A DNA stretch of 64,000 nt from positions 186,001 through 250,000 of the forward strand of contig CAZNAD010000002.1 of NCBI GenBank assembly GCA_964571195.1, in the 5' to 3' direction. Shown piece after piece: positions 24,078-33,005 of this stretch. Position 1 is the stretch's first letter. Every line of letters begins with the position of its first letter. The position numbers and the translations under genes were made by a program. The notes under the pieces are model-generated. The model made no database searches and was not told where the DNA came from. It saw only the letters and a program-made list of their open reading frames with translations. The stretch is from PALSA-1006 sp964571195 (GTDB lineage Bacteria > Pseudomonadota > Gammaproteobacteria > Burkholderiales > Gallionellaceae).

Positions 24078-25040
24078 CTAATCGGTTTTAAGTTTTCTTC
24101 TAAGGGGCGATTCTTTGTTTTTAAGTAACTCACCTTCATGTTGAAGCATGAATTCGAGTTCACGCAACATCATGTGGGAAGCCTTGTCGATACCAAACTC
24201 ATCCATAGGGAATGGGCCTTTTCGAGCCAATTCAACTGCTCGAAGAAACTTCTCAATCGCCGCTCTGGATTTTTGGGAGCCTGAGTTAGATAATCGGTAG
24301 GCCTCCATGCCGAGTTCATAAAGCCATGGCACGTCATCTCGGAATACGCTTGCAGCGAGCAAAATATTTATGGGATCACCTGGTTTCTCGCTTAGCATAT
24401 GCCCAAGTTCATGAATCATCATCGGATGGAAACGAGACCTCCTGCGAGATGGTCTAACGACTTCTTCATGGGAGTCTCTAACTCGAGCTTCCATGGTTCT
24501 CACGGCGGTTACAAGCTCTTCAAGAACTTCATTTTGTGGGCGAGATTGTTTTGTAGGGCTATTTTGTTTTGGTAGCGCAGATATTTTCTTTTCAAGCTCA
24601 GGCCAAAGCGCTTCAAATAGTTGCTTGTATCGCTCTTCTGGTACGCTTTGTTGGGCTAACTGGTTTAGAGACTGGATCATTTCGAGAACTCCAGCCTTTT
24701 CAATTTTCTTCGCTTGAAATTGAGCTAATGGCCCAGTGATTTCTCTGAAGTCCAAATCAAGTAATAAAGGAATAACTCGCCCGCCTTGCAGCGATTTGGC
24801 TAGCGCCCCTGCTTCAAACAAAATCCAAGGAGAATTTAAGTTTTCGCGTGTAATGCAAATTATTCCGAAATTGCAGACTTCAAGTTCTTTTGCGACAGCT
24901 TCCGCCCAGCGCTGACCAGCTTCGATGTCTGCTTCCGATAGCCAAGGGTCTGCATAATGCAGAACGAGAGGAATCCAATCTTTTAATGCTAGTGCGAGAG
25001 CTTTGCTTCGCTCTCCACTCCAGCTAATAAATAATTTCAT
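24078..25040 (-). CDS. TIR-domain protein with C-terminal HELGH-containing region
   Basis: 320 residues. The N-terminal ~150 residues form a TIR domain: MKLFISWSGERSKALA, DPWLSEADIEAGQRW and the NADase-type glutamate in SPWILFEAGALAKS (Glu76). A linker with Pro/Lys/Gln follows (158-170). The C-terminal region includes a possible zinc motif HELGH (210-214) with glutamates at 242 and 246. Bacterial TIR proteins often deplete NAD+ in anti-phage defence, but no partner defence gene is adjacent apart from VapBC. The gene is AT-rich against its neighbours, suggesting transfer. Start at 25040 has GAGGAAA upstream. Confidence 0.8.
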   Translation of the reverse strand: MKLFISWSGERSKALALALKDWIPLVLHYADPWLSEADIEAGQRWAEAVAKELEVCNFGIICITRENLNSPWILFEAGALAKSLQGGRVIPLLLDLDFREITGPLAQFQAKKIEKAGVLEMIQSLNQLAQQSVPEERYKQLFEALWPELEKKISALPKQNSPTKQSRPQNEVLEELVTAVRTMEARVRDSHEEVVRPSRRRSRFHPMMIHELGHMLSEKPGDPINILLAASVFRDDVPWLYELGMEAYRLSNSGSQKSRAAIEKFLRAVELARKGPFPMDEFGIDKASHMMLRELEFMLQHEGELLKNKESPLRRKLKTD

Positions 25041-25133
25041 GTTTAATTTCCTCGCGTTATTGAGCGTGGTTAGCATAGCAAAGTTGCCAGAATTTATCTG
25101 TCAAAATATCAGTTCAAATTTAGGGTGTCAGTC

Positions 25134-26198
25134 GTGAAGCACGAAATTGCTAAAGGCCGTGGAGCCACGCTACAGATCGAAGGTCGTTTCGAGTCGGTGG
25201 CGCGTGAGCGCATCGACGACGGCTGGGCGACTACGAACGAGGAGTTGCCGCCGTTCAAAACCACGGTGACGATGGAGCGGGCGAAGACTGTGTTGCAGAG
25301 GCAGGATTCGCCCGATCTCGCGTTCGATCATTCGTTGAATATCTATCGCGGTTGCGAACATGGCTGCATCTATTGCTACGCGCGCCCGTCGCACGCTTAC
25401 CTGAATCTTTCTCCTGGACTGGATTTCGAGACGAAATTATTTGCCAAGCCGGAGGCGGCGCGCTTGCTGCGGGCGGAATTGGCGAAACCTTCCTACCAAT
25501 GTTTGCCGATTGCGCTGGGGGTAAATACGGATTCTTACCAGCCCATCGAGCGCGAGTTGCAGCTCGTGCGTCAGGTGCTGGAGGTGTTGGTCGAATGCAG
25601 ACATCCGGTTTCGATCATCACCAAATCGGCGCTGATCGAGCGCGATATCGACCTGCTGGCGCAACTGGCGCGCGACGATCTGGTGCAGGTGTTCATCACC
25701 GTGACGACGCTAGATGCGGAGGTGGCGCGCAAGTTGGAGCCGCGCGCTGCTTCTCCGCGCCGCAGGCTGCAAACGATGCAGCGGCTAAACGAAGCAGGTG
25801 TGCCGTGCGGTGTGCTGGTCGCGCCTGTGATCCCGTTTCTCACCGATGCGGAGTTGGAACAGGTGCTGCAAGCGGCGTATGAGCATGGCGCACGCACGGG
25901 GCACTACGCTTTGCTGCGCTTACCTTACGAGCTGAAAGAGCTGTTCAAGGATTGGCTGACGGTGCATTACCCGCTTAAGGCGGAGCATGTGATGAGCCGG
26001 TTGCGCGAGATGCGCGGCGGCAAAGAGAATGATTCGAATTTTGGTTCGCGATTCAGCGGGCAGGGGCTGTTTGCGCAGTTGCTGGCGCAACGCTTCAAGC
26101 TGGTGAGCGAGCGGCTGGGCTTGAATCGCGAGCAGGTGGAGCTCGATATAAACAAATTCATCAAGCCGGATACGGGCGGGCAGCGCAGCCTGTTTTAG
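25134..26198 (+). CDS. PA0069-family radical SAM protein
   Basis: 354 residues. The radical SAM cluster motif is CEHGCIYCYARP (CxxxCxxC, near residue 77), preceded by NIYRGC and followed by FETKLFAK and IITKSALIERDIDLL, as in SplB-like PA0069-family proteins. The reaction is unknown. GTG at 25134 is preferred because AGGG lies 8 bp upstream; a GTG at 25125 would add three residues. Divergent from the TIR gene. Confidence 0.85.
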   Translation: MKHEIAKGRGATLQIEGRFESVARERIDDGWATTNEELPPFKTTVTMERAKTVLQRQDSPDLAFDHSLNIYRGCEHGCIYCYARPSHAYLNLSPGLDFETKLFAKPEAARLLRAELAKPSYQCLPIALGVNTDSYQPIERELQLVRQVLEVLVECRHPVSIITKSALIERDIDLLAQLARDDLVQVFITVTTLDAEVARKLEPRAASPRRRLQTMQRLNEAGVPCGVLVAPVIPFLTDAELEQVLQAAYEHGARTGHYALLRLPYELKELFKDWLTVHYPLKAEHVMSRLREMRGGKENDSNFGSRFSGQGLFAQLLAQRFKLVSERLGLNREQVELDINKFIKPDTGGQRSLF

Positions 26199-26232
26199 CG
26201 TTACACTGGCAGCTCTACAAAGGAGGTTGCGC

Positions 26233-26982
26233 ATGGATCTGATTCCGCACGAGGTACTTGCCGCATATTGGTCGGCTTCCGAAGTCAGCACCAATCTCAT
26301 CATTTTCATGAATCTGATGGGGGCCTTGGCGCTGGGACTGATCGTCGGTTATGAGCGCTCCTATCACGGGCGGGCGGCGGGGATGCGCACCTACGGTCTG
26401 GTGTGTATGGCCTCAGCAGCGATCACGGTGATCGCGGGTTATCCGCATTTTTGGTACGGCGGACAAACAGCGGTGCTGGTCGGCCCCGATCCGACCCGGG
26501 TGATACAGGGCATCGTCACCGGAGTCGGCTTCCTCGGTGCCGGGGTCATCATGCGCGAGGGATTCAATATCAGCGGCCTGACCACGGCGGCCTCGATCTG
26601 GGCCTCGTGCGCCATCGGCATTATGGTGGGTGTGGGTTTTTACGCGGCGGCGATCCTGCTCACGTTGTTGTCGGCGGCCAGCATGTTATGGATATCGCGC
26701 CTGGAAGAGTGGCTGCCATCGCGGCCGGCGATCGCCATCGTGATGCAGTTCAAGCGCGACTTCATTCCCAGACTGGAGGTGTTGAAGCGCGTCGCCAATG
26801 AGCGCGGTTACGATATCGCCGACGGTTCGCTGACTATCAACTTCAAGGACGGCAAGCCGGAATGGCATTTCGTGGCGGTGGCAAAGGGGCGCAACAAAGG
26901 CGCGCCGATGGCCGAATTGGCGCAGGAATTGACCAATTTTGACGGTGTGGAAAATTATTTCCTGTCACATGCGCGGAATTGA
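26233..26982 (+). CDS. MgtC/SapB-family membrane protein
   Basis: 249 residues with an N-terminal membrane domain of about five helices (residues 20-155). It shows the MgtC signature ALGLIVGYERSYHGRAAGMR, GIVTGVGFLGAGVIMREG and GLTTAASIWASCAIGIMVG, followed by a soluble C-terminal ~90-residue ACT-like domain. MgtC proteins adjust membrane potential or Mg2+ adaptation, often through the F-ATPase. A perfect ribosome site AGGAGG (26221-26226) decides the ATG at 26233. Confidence 0.92.
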   Translation: MDLIPHEVLAAYWSASEVSTNLIIFMNLMGALALGLIVGYERSYHGRAAGMRTYGLVCMASAAITVIAGYPHFWYGGQTAVLVGPDPTRVIQGIVTGVGFLGAGVIMREGFNISGLTTAASIWASCAIGIMVGVGFYAAAILLTLLSAASMLWISRLEEWLPSRPAIAIVMQFKRDFIPRLEVLKRVANERGYDIADGSLTINFKDGKPEWHFVAVAKGRNKGAPMAELAQELTNFDGVENYFLSHARN

Positions 26983-27111
26983 TGATGGGGCTTTTTCGCC
27001 CAATTTCGCTAAATCAGACGGCATCTGTCACTAATTTTCATATTTTTGATGGCTTGGGGTGGGGCTGCCCAGCGCTTGTTCAGTGGCGTGTTAGCGGCAT
27101 CGGGAGGCTTC

Positions 27112-27120
27112 TGCTAGAAT
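27112..27120 (+). promoter_or_regulatory. Extended -10 promoter upstream of phosphoribulokinase
   Basis: TGCTAGAAT fits the extended -10 form TGnTAnnnT. It lies 116 bp before the prk start in a 254-bp intergenic region that otherwise holds nothing I could identify. No convincing CbbR site was seen. Confidence 0.4.
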
Positions 27121-27236
27121 GCCAGACAGAATAATTTTAAGGGGACGCGGGGTTAAGTTCGTATCGGCCCGCACGACGCACTTCAGCGTTTGCCCAAATG
27201 CAATAACACGTTTTTATTACCCTTGGAGAGTGCAAT

Positions 27237-28133
27237 ATGTCACGTAAACATCCCGTTATCGCTGTAACCGGTTCGTCCGGCGCAGGAACCACCACCGCCA
27301 AACGCGCTTTTGAGAACATCTTCCGCCGCGAAAAGATCAAGGCCGCCGTGATCGAAGGCGACAGCCTGCACAGCCTGGATCGTATGGCTTTCCGCGCTGC
27401 CGCTGCCGAAGCCGCCAAGGCCGGACACAACACTTTCAGCCACTTCGGCCCGGAAGCCAACCACTTTGACAAGATCGAGGAGACATTCAAGACCTACGGC
27501 GAGACCGGCATGTGCAAACGCCGTTACTACGTGCATAGCGATGCGGAAGCGGTGGAGCACAACAAACATTTCGGTCTTACCGACCTGAAGCCCGGCGTGT
27601 TCACTCCCTGGGAAGATATCGAGAAAGATTCCGATCTGCTGTTCTACGAAGGTCTGCACGGCATGGCCAAGGATGACAAGCAAGGTATCGACGCAAGCAA
27701 GTACGTCGATCTGAGCATTGGTGTGGTGCCGGTGGTCAATCTGGAATGGATCCAGAAGATCCATCGTGACAAGGCGGAACGCGGCTACTCGGCTGAAGCG
27801 ACCGTGGACACCATCATGCGTCGTATGCCCGATTACATCAATTACATCACGCCGCAGTTCACCTACACCGACATCAACTTCCAGCGTATCGCTACCGTGG
27901 ACACGTCCAACCCGTTCATCGCGCGCGACATTCCTACACCGGATGAGAGCTTCGTGGTGATCCGCTTCCGCAACCCCAAGGGTGTGGACTTCCCGTACCT
28001 GCTCGACATGATCCACGACTCGTTCATGTCCCGCTCCAACACCATCGTGGTGCCCGGCGGTAAGATGAGTCTGGCGATGGAAGTGATCCTGGCACCGATC
28101 ATGCACGAGCTGATCGAGAACAAGAAGAAGTAA
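27237..28133 (+). CDS. prk: Phosphoribulokinase, class I
   Basis: 298 residues. Phosphorylates ribulose 5-phosphate to ribulose 1,5-bisphosphate, the substrate of RubisCO, so the organism probably fixes CO2 by the Calvin cycle. The P-loop is GSSGAGTTTAKRAF (near residue 12), then EGDSLHSLDR (catalytic Asp), HFGPEANHFDK and LFYEGLHGM. The length is that of the proteobacterial octameric type. It stands alone, away from RubisCO genes, with GGAGAG before the ATG and a strong terminator after it. Confidence 0.97.
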   Translation: MSRKHPVIAVTGSSGAGTTTAKRAFENIFRREKIKAAVIEGDSLHSLDRMAFRAAAAEAAKAGHNTFSHFGPEANHFDKIEETFKTYGETGMCKRRYYVHSDAEAVEHNKHFGLTDLKPGVFTPWEDIEKDSDLLFYEGLHGMAKDDKQGIDASKYVDLSIGVVPVVNLEWIQKIHRDKAERGYSAEATVDTIMRRMPDYINYITPQFTYTDINFQRIATVDTSNPFIARDIPTPDESFVVIRFRNPKGVDFPYLLDMIHDSFMSRSNTIVVPGGKMSLAMEVILAPIMHELIENKKK

Positions 28134-28153
28134 TACGCGAGTGCAATAACAAG

Positions 28154-28190
28154 ACGGGGAATCAGGCTAGGCTTGATTCCCCGTTTCTTT
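28154..28190 (+). terminator. Rho-independent terminator after prk
   Basis: Perfect 11-bp stem ACGGGGAATCA (28154-28164) / TGATTCCCCGT (28174-28184) followed by TTCTTTT. It ends 10 bp before uvrD, so uvrD needs another promoter or read-through. Confidence 0.88.
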
Positions 28191-28200
28191 TGGAATGATC

Positions 28201-30378
28201 ATGGATCTGCTGCAAGGACTCAACCCCGAACAACGTGCCGCCGTCGAATTGCCCGCCCGCTCTGCGCTGATCCTGGCCGGAGCCGGTAGCGGCAAGACAC
28301 GTGTGCTGACCACACGTATCGCTTATCTCATCAGCACCGGGCAGGTCTCGCCGCACGGCATCCTTGCGGTGACGTTCACCAACAAAGCGGCGAAGGAGAT
28401 GGTGACGCGCCTCTCCGCGATGTTGCCGATCAACACGCGCGGCATGTGGATAGGCACGTTCCACGGGCTGTGCAACCGCATGTTGCGCGCGCATCACCGC
28501 GAGGCGAATCTGCCGCAGACCTTCCAGATCCTCGACAGCGGAGACCAGCTCTCCCAGATCAAGCGCATCATGAAGGCGATGAACGTGGACGACGAAAAAT
28601 ATCCTCCCCGCGAATTGCAGAATTTCATCAGCGGCAGCAAAGAGCAGGGACTGCGCGCGCACGAGGTGGAAGCATATGATCCTTACACGCGGCGCAAGGT
28701 GGAGGTATTCGCCGAATACGATGCACAATGCCAGCGCGAGGGTGTGGTGGATTTCTCCGAATTGCTGCTGCGCTGCCATGAGCTGCTGTCGCGCAACCAG
28801 CAACTGCGCGAGCATTACCAGGAGCGCTTCAAACACATTCTGGTGGACGAGTTTCAGGATACCAATCCGCTGCAATACCGCTGGCTGAAGCTGTTGGCGG
28901 GAGCGGGGGCGAACACTGCGCCTGCGGCGCTTTTTGCTGTCGGTGATGATGACCAGTCCATCTATGCTTTCCGTGGCGCGAACGTGGGCAACATGCAGGA
29001 GCTATTGCGCGACTTCCATGTGGAAAGCGTCATCAAGCTGGAGCAGAACTACCGCTCGCATGGCAACATCCTCGACGCGGCCAACGCGCTCATCAGCAAC
29101 AACCGCAACCGCCTCGGCAAAAACCTGTGGACCGATGCCGACAAGGGGGAGTCCATCCGCGTGTACGAGGCGGGTACGGATGTGGACGAGGCGGCTTTCA
29201 TCGTCGAGGAGATACAGCAACTCAAACGCGAAGGCGTGAACCTCACCGAGATGGCGCTGTTGTACCGTTCCAATGCGCAATCACGCGTGCTGGAGCATGC
29301 GCTGGTGTCGGCGGGATTGTCGTATCGCGTATACGGTGGCCTGCGTTTCTTCGAGCGACAAGAGATCAAACACGCGCTGGCCTATTTGCGTTTGATGCAG
29401 AACACCGACGACGACAATGCCCTGCTGCGCATCATCAACTTCCCCACGCGCGGCATCGGCGCGCGCAGCGTCGAGCAGCTGCAGGAAGCGGCCAAGATGA
29501 ACAATACGACGCTATGGGACGCGGCGGCGCGGGCGGGCGGCAAGGTCACCGCTTTTGTCGGCCTGATCGAATCGCTGCGCAGCGCCACGCGTGAACTGCC
29601 GCTGCCCGAGATCATGGATCATGTGTTGCAACACAGCGGTCTGGTGGATCACTACAAGAACGAGACCGGCGCGAAAAAACGCGAGGCGGAAGAGCGTCTC
29701 GAGAACCTGAACGAACTTATCAACGCCGCGACCCTGTTCGTGCACGAGAACGAGGACGACAGCCTGACCGCCTTCCTCTCCCATGCCTCGCTGGAAGCCG
29801 GCGAACATCAGGCGGGCGACAGCGAAGACGCGCTGCACCTGATGACGGTACATGCCGCCAAAGGGCTGGAGTTCCACACCGTGTTCATCACCGGCCTTGA
29901 GGAAGGGCTGTTCCCGCACCAGAACAGCCAGAACGTGGACGGCGGCCTGGATGAGGAGCGGCGGCTGATGTACGTGGCCATCACCCGCGCGCGGCGGCGT
30001 CTGTATCTCACTTTCGCACAGAGCCGCATGTTGCACGGGCAGACCAGCTACGGCATGGTGTCGAGTTTCCTGCGTGAGTTGCCGGAAGCCTTGCTGCATT
30101 GGCTCACGCCGCGCTTCAGCGCGCGCAAGACGTTCGACAGCGGCAAATATCAAACCGATTCCTATACGGCTGCATTCGCCGCGAACGCCACGGAAAAGGC
30201 GCCGCCGTCACCCAGTTCGATGTGGCGCATCGGCCAGCGCGTGTTCCACCAGAAATTCGGCGAGGGCGTGGTGACGGATGTGAAGGGCGGCGGCAACGAA
30301 GGACAAGTCCAGGTCAACTTCAAACGCGCGGGCAGTAAATGGCTGGCGCTGGAATACGCCAAGCTGGAAGCCATCTGA
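28201..30378 (+). CDS. uvrD: DNA helicase II
   Basis: 725 residues. Superfamily 1A 3'-5' helicase for nucleotide excision and mismatch repair. All core motifs are seen: AGAGSGKTRVLTTRI, VTFTNKAAKEM, DEFQDTNPLQYRWL, GDDDQSIYAFRGA, VHAAKGLEFHTVF and YVAITRARRRL. A Tudor-like C-terminal part (RIGQRVFHQKFGEGVV, near residue 670) is typical of UvrD. The ATG at 28201 fits the family start (MDLLQGLNPEQRAAV) and has GGA six bases before it. Confidence 0.96.
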   Translation: MDLLQGLNPEQRAAVELPARSALILAGAGSGKTRVLTTRIAYLISTGQVSPHGILAVTFTNKAAKEMVTRLSAMLPINTRGMWIGTFHGLCNRMLRAHHREANLPQTFQILDSGDQLSQIKRIMKAMNVDDEKYPPRELQNFISGSKEQGLRAHEVEAYDPYTRRKVEVFAEYDAQCQREGVVDFSELLLRCHELLSRNQQLREHYQERFKHILVDEFQDTNPLQYRWLKLLAGAGANTAPAALFAVGDDDQSIYAFRGANVGNMQELLRDFHVESVIKLEQNYRSHGNILDAANALISNNRNRLGKNLWTDADKGESIRVYEAGTDVDEAAFIVEEIQQLKREGVNLTEMALLYRSNAQSRVLEHALVSAGLSYRVYGGLRFFERQEIKHALAYLRLMQNTDDDNALLRIINFPTRGIGARSVEQLQEAAKMNNTTLWDAAARAGGKVTAFVGLIESLRSATRELPLPEIMDHVLQHSGLVDHYKNETGAKKREAEERLENLNELINAATLFVHENEDDSLTAFLSHASLEAGEHQAGDSEDALHLMTVHAAKGLEFHTVFITGLEEGLFPHQNSQNVDGGLDEERRLMYVAITRARRRLYLTFAQSRMLHGQTSYGMVSSFLRELPEALLHWLTPRFSARKTFDSGKYQTDSYTAAFAANATEKAPPSPSSMWRIGQRVFHQKFGEGVVTDVKGGGNEGQVQVNFKRAGSKWLALEYAKLEAI

Positions 30379-30388
30379 GCTTTGCGAG

Positions 30389-30862
30389 TTATTTGTCTGC
30401 GGTTTCGTGTTTGCTTGCGGAGCTGAGGGCGCTCGCTTCCATCACCGCAGTCACCATCACGATGATGAGTGTGGGCAGCAGTGCGATGCGCGTGAGTGCC
30501 GTCCAGATGATGTGGCCCATATGTGCGTCGCGCGCATTGAGGCTGATGAGCCAAGCGACAAAGATCAGCGTCGCCGAGATGGCATACCCCAGCAACAACC
30601 ATTTCCCGTGTTTATAGGCGAGCTGCCAGTGGGCAGCGACAAAAGCGCTCATGGTCTTTTTGCTGCGCAGGTAGATGTAGGTGATGAGGGAGGCGGAACA
30701 CAGCAGCGGGATCAGCATGCCGACCATGCCGATGTCGAGCACAATCACCGCCGGGGTCATCAGCAGATCAAACAGGAACAGCCCGGAGATGAACAGGTTG
30801 TGCGGTAGCTGCGCCTGTCTAACTTCGCGGTCGCCTATCTCATTGTCCATCTGGTGTGACAT
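30389..30862 (-). CDS. Hypothetical inner-membrane protein
   Basis: 157 residues with four predicted membrane helices (about 22-45, 46-66, 86-108 and 118-142), a polar N-terminus and a Ser/Lys-rich C-terminus. No family recognised. Its start lies 23 bp inside the end of the upstream BPSS1780-type gene, so the two are probably translationally coupled and may act together in the membrane. Confidence 0.7.
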   Translation of the reverse strand: MSHQMDNEIGDREVRQAQLPHNLFISGLFLFDLLMTPAVIVLDIGMVGMLIPLLCSASLITYIYLRSKKTMSAFVAAHWQLAYKHGKWLLLGYAISATLIFVAWLISLNARDAHMGHIIWTALTRIALLPTLIIVMVTAVMEASALSSASKHETADK

Positions 30863-31622
30863 CTTGTTGCGGTGGGCTGTCGGTCGGCGGGGTGTTGTTC
30901 ACGGCGTCTTCCGGCCAGGGGAAGATGCCGCGATAAGCGGCATAAATCGAGGTGGTCATGATGGGCAGCAGAATCACCCAGCCCAGCATCATCGGCAACG
31001 AAGCAACGATGGCGAACAGCATCATCATCACACCATAGACCGACAGCGGCGCGAGGTTGCGCACACAGCCGCGCAGGCTGGTTTTGAGCGCCGCCAGCGG
31101 GGATACTTTGTCAAAGGTCACCAGCATCGGCGCGAACTGGGTGGCCAGCAGCAAGCCGCTGAACAGAACCATGCCGATCATGATGGCCAACATCGCGCCT
31201 TCGGTCGCATGGGCGATCACGGCAGGATCGTCTGCCGGGGTGCTGCCCATGAGGATCTCGACCAGTGCCGTGCCGCCAGCCAGCATCATCACGCCGAAGA
31301 TCAGCAACTGGCCAATCAGATTGAGGCCGCCGAGTGTTACCAGTTGTTGCGTGTTGCGCTGGAAGCCCATGAACAGGTGCGCGAGTTCGAGCTCTTCATC
31401 ATGCTCCAGCGCATGGCAGCCCCATAACAGACCGGAGAACAACACCGGGAACAGCAGGGTGGCAAGGAACTCGCCGACCACCGGGAGGCTGGAAATGCCA
31501 ACCAGCGCGGCGATGCCGATGAGTGTCAGCACCACCCACAGGATCGGGCTTTTTTTGAACAGGTAGATGCCCTGTTTGATCCACAGCCAGCCGCTGCCCA
31601 TCGTGAGTTTATTCGCTTCCAT
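30840..31622 (-). CDS. BPSS1780-family membrane protein
   Basis: 260 residues with an N-terminal GSGWLWIKQGIYLFKKSP and about six membrane helices (26-44, 50-70, 96-118, 140-170, 190-235). It matches the pattern of the uncharacterised BPSS1780 family of betaproteobacteria. A proline-rich hydrophilic tail ends the protein. It lies 13 bp after thrB on the same strand. Confidence 0.8.
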   Translation of the reverse strand: MEANKLTMGSGWLWIKQGIYLFKKSPILWVVLTLIGIAALVGISSLPVVGEFLATLLFPVLFSGLLWGCHALEHDEELELAHLFMGFQRNTQQLVTLGGLNLIGQLLIFGVMMLAGGTALVEILMGSTPADDPAVIAHATEGAMLAIMIGMVLFSGLLLATQFAPMLVTFDKVSPLAALKTSLRGCVRNLAPLSVYGVMMMLFAIVASLPMMLGWVILLPIMTTSIYAAYRGIFPWPEDAVNNTPPTDSPPQQDVTPDGQ

Positions 31623-31635
31623 GCGGGTGTCCTGT

Positions 31636-32580
31636 CTATAACCAAGGGGTATCCGTGCCTGCGGCGATATGGCGCTGCAGGATACGTTTGAATTGATCGG
31701 GGTTATGTGCGTTCACGATCTCGCCCGCGCGCGGCAGATGCAGGTCGAACAGGCGCGAGATCCAGAAACGCAGCGCCGCCACGCGCAAAGCAGTCGGCCA
31801 GGCGGCGGCTTCCTGTGCGGTGAACGGGCGGGTGCCGTGATAGGCGTGCAGGAAGGCGCGGGTGCGCTCCGCATCCAGGTCGCCGCTGGCAGTCATGCAC
31901 CAGTCGTTGACGGTGATCGCGACATCGTAGAGCAGCACGTCGTTGCAGGCGAAATAAAAATCGATCAGTCCGCCGACACGCTCGCCGTCCATCAGCACAT
32001 TGTCGCGGAACAGGTCGGCATGCACCACGCCGCGCGGCAGGTCATTCAGGGCGTGGCTCGCATGGTGGGCCACCTCGGCATCCAGCAAGGCGGCATCTTC
32101 CGCCGCCAGGAAGCCGCGCACATGCTGTACCGCGCTGCTGCGCCATGCCGCCCCGCGCGGATTATCCATCTTCCCCGCGAAACTCTGTCCGGCGCTGTGC
32201 ATCTGTCCCAGCATGGCACCCACTGCTGCGCAATTGTTTACGCTCGGCTGCGTCACCGACTTGCCGGGTAGACGGCTCACGATACAAGCGGGCTTGCCGT
32301 TGAGTGTGCCAAGAAAGCGGTCATCCTTGTCCGCCACCGGGCAGGGGCAGGGGATGCCGTGGCGCGCGAGATGCGCCATCAGGTCGAGATAAAAAGGCAG
32401 CTCGTGTGCTGTGAGTTTCTCGAACAGGGTGAGTACGAAACGCCCGTTGCTGGTGGTGACGAAATAATTGGTGTTTTCGATACCGGAAGCGATGCCCTGC
32501 AGTTCAAGCAGGGTGCCGAGCGAATAGTGGCTCAGCCATGCGGTGATATCCGCCTCGGTGACGCGAGTGAAGACTGCCAT
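31636..32580 (-). CDS. thrB: Homoserine kinase (ThrB, choline-kinase-like type)
   Basis: 314 residues. Phosphorylates homoserine for threonine synthesis. This is the aminoglycoside-phosphotransferase-fold type common in betaproteobacteria rather than the GHMP type. The catalytic loop is GVVHADLFRDNVL (near residue 192) and the metal-binding segment is GLIDFYFACNDVLLYDVAI. MAVFTRVTEADITAWL is the usual family N-terminus and sets the start at 32580. Same strand as DUF2782, near polA, a conserved betaproteobacterial cluster. Confidence 0.94.
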   Translation of the reverse strand: MAVFTRVTEADITAWLSHYSLGTLLELQGIASGIENTNYFVTTSNGRFVLTLFEKLTAHELPFYLDLMAHLARHGIPCPCPVADKDDRFLGTLNGKPACIVSRLPGKSVTQPSVNNCAAVGAMLGQMHSAGQSFAGKMDNPRGAAWRSSAVQHVRGFLAAEDAALLDAEVAHHASHALNDLPRGVVHADLFRDNVLMDGERVGGLIDFYFACNDVLLYDVAITVNDWCMTASGDLDAERTRAFLHAYHGTRPFTAQEAAAWPTALRVAALRFWISRLFDLHLPRAGEIVNAHNPDQFKRILQRHIAAGTDTPWL

Positions 32581-32593
32581 GCTGGAACCTGTA

Positions 32594-32917
32594 TCAGAAT
32601 TTGAAGATGACCCATTGCGGGACGCGCAAGCCGGAATCCAAACTATCCCGTCGCGCGAACTTGCCGTCGCCACGGTCGTCCACCAGGTAATAGGGTTTGC
32701 CGTGTTTGGGCGTCACTTTGATCATGTAAAGCTTGCCGTTGGAGCGGTATTCCTCAACGGTCTGCCCGACCTCTTTGGTGATGGTCACCTGCGGCTCGTC
32801 CGGCGCATCGGAGGACGGCAACGCGGCCGGCGGGGGGGGAGTCTTCGCTTCGGCAGGCTGTTCCGCGTAGGCGCTGCCACACAGGCAACTCAGAAATAGA
32901 ATGGTGATCAGGCGCAT
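32594..32917 (-). CDS. DUF2782 family periplasmic protein
   Basis: 107 residues with a signal peptide (MRLITILFLSCLCGSAYA, cut after AYA) and the DUF2782 core QVTITKEVGQTVEEYRSNG followed by LYMIKVTPKHGKPYYLVDD. Function unknown. A proline-rich linker follows the signal and is encoded across an 8-G/C tract at 32832-32839. GGGGAAA lies before the ATG. Placed between thrB and polA as in related genomes. Confidence 0.88.
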   Translation of the reverse strand: MRLITILFLSCLCGSAYAEQPAEAKTPPPPAALPSSDAPDEPQVTITKEVGQTVEEYRSNGKLYMIKVTPKHGKPYYLVDDRGDGKFARRDSLDSGLRVPQWVIFKF

Positions 32918-33005
32918 CGCGTTTCCCCGGTGGTTTTGCATGGGGGTATTTTAGCAGAGAAGGGGGATGGGAGCCTCTTCCTTCCCTCTTCACCCTTCAC
33001 TGATT

